A stretch of DNA of 5,247 nucleotides from DASRGL01 sp035651115 (GTDB lineage Bacteria > Armatimonadota > Chthonomonadetes > Chthonomonadales > Chthonomonadaceae), in assembly GCA_035651115.1 (NCBI GenBank), contig DASRGL010000208.1, forward strand, positions 1-5,247. The letters are read 5' to 3'. The notes under the pieces were generated by a model. The model worked only from the letters and a program-made list of their open reading frames with translations, did not search any database and had not been told where the DNA came from. A program made the translations under genes and the position numbers. Below, one piece after another: positions 4,957-5,247 of this stretch (the stretch's first letter is position 1; each line of letters starts with the position of its first letter).

Positions 4957-5247
4957 TGGCTAAAGCGCAGGCGGTTCACGCCTGGTCGCTCTCGGAGCCG
5001 ACCGACACAAGAGGCTGTCTGACAACCGAACCGAAGTTCAGGACAACCCGAAGGTTTTCAGCCCGTGCCACACCGCTCACGCGGGGCCATCTCTGATTTC
5101 TCAGAGCCTTCTGGCTGTTTTACGCTCTGCGAAGGCGTGTGGCAGAGCAACCTCCTACAGCAACTTGTCAGGGAGCGATAACCGTTTCCGCCGACGTTGC
5201 GGAGATCAGCCTTTGCTCTACTCTGTATACTACCCGACAGGAGGGCA
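4957..5247 (+). ncRNA. IscB-associated omega RNA (HEARO RNA) scaffold
   Basis: This RNA binds the IscB nuclease (RuvC/HNH, Cas9 ancestor) and carries the guide at its 5' end. The call rests on structure, position and remembered similarity to published omega RNAs. It starts TGGCT, as the OgeuIscB scaffold does. Pairings nest well: GGCT 4958-4961 with AGCC 4996-4999; GCG 4965-4967 with CGC 4987-4989; CAGGCG/CGCCTG around GTTCA (4968-4984); CTGACAA 5019-5025 with TTGTCAG 5165-5171. Inside the last pairing are AACC-CGAA-GGTT (5045-5056), TGCCACAC 5066-5073 with GTGTGGCA 5137-5144, CCGC/GCGG (5073-5084), GCCA 5086-5089 with TGGC 5112-5115, and CTCTGA/TCAGAG (5091-5106). TCCGC/GCGGA (5187-5203) follows. 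The 3' part holds CTCTGTAT and then AGGAGG, as in OgeuIscB. GCTCTGC 5124-5130 with GCAGAGC 5142-5148 competes with one stem. Another structured leader RNA is possible; the omega RNA is the best fit. Confidence 0.75.
5239..5244 (+). promoter_or_regulatory. Shine-Dalgarno of a gene starting beyond the window (probably iscB)
   Basis: AGGAGG at the last bases of the window implies a start codon within about 10 bases after 5247. In IscB loci the nuclease gene begins right after the omega RNA, so this is expected to be iscB. No coding base of it is visible. The internal CCTCCT at 5151-5156 is an exact complement of this site. Confidence 0.65.

Noticed and set aside
4957..5247. RNase P RNA, tmRNA or group II intron fragment
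   Set aside because: None of the conserved RNase P or tmRNA core sequences is seen and no intron domain V is recognised; the position before a ribosome binding site fits the omega RNA better.

Overview
The window is GC-rich, unlikely to be from a classical model organism, and best fits a Chloroflexota-type genome (Ktedonobacter-like or a relative). This assignment is an inference. It rests on a SigH-type sigma factor, strong GC bias, abundant small intergenic hairpin repeats, and an IscB-type (HEARO/omega RNA) element like those numerous in Ktedonobacter. No marker gene fixes the taxon.

Layout. The left half is read leftward (minus strand). A 466-residue protein with two ferritin-like di-iron domains starts at GTG 2172. 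It is followed by a 72-residue hypothetical protein (550-332) and the first 60 codons of a membrane protein, probably a GT39-like glycosyltransferase, which runs off the left edge. Diverging from the ferritin-like gene is a SigH-family sigma factor (2542-3228, plus strand) with a near-consensus housekeeping promoter and a leader of about 120 nt. It converges on a minus-strand PhyH-type Fe(II)/2-oxoglutarate oxygenase (4171-3371), and a perfect 32-nt palindrome lies between them.

The right end (4172-5247) holds no convincing protein gene but much structure. There is an extended -10 promoter with a 22-bp dyad for the oxygenase, a two-hairpin repeat present twice, two further strong hairpins and a full-consensus sigma-54 promoter pointing right. 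Next come a three-unit palindromic intergenic repeat and, in the last 290 bases, a densely structured RNA. I read this RNA as the omega RNA scaffold (HEARO RNA) of an IscB element. It ends in a Shine-Dalgarno sequence whose start codon, presumably that of iscB, lies just outside the window.

How the parts work together. The two iron-dependent proteins and the sigma factor are neighbours without evident shared operon structure, so no common pathway can be claimed. The right-hand element is a separate mobile system. Its RNA would guide an RNA-programmed HNH/RuvC nuclease, the guide would be the bases just left of the scaffold, and an internal CCTCCT segment could pair with the nuclease gene's ribosome binding site.
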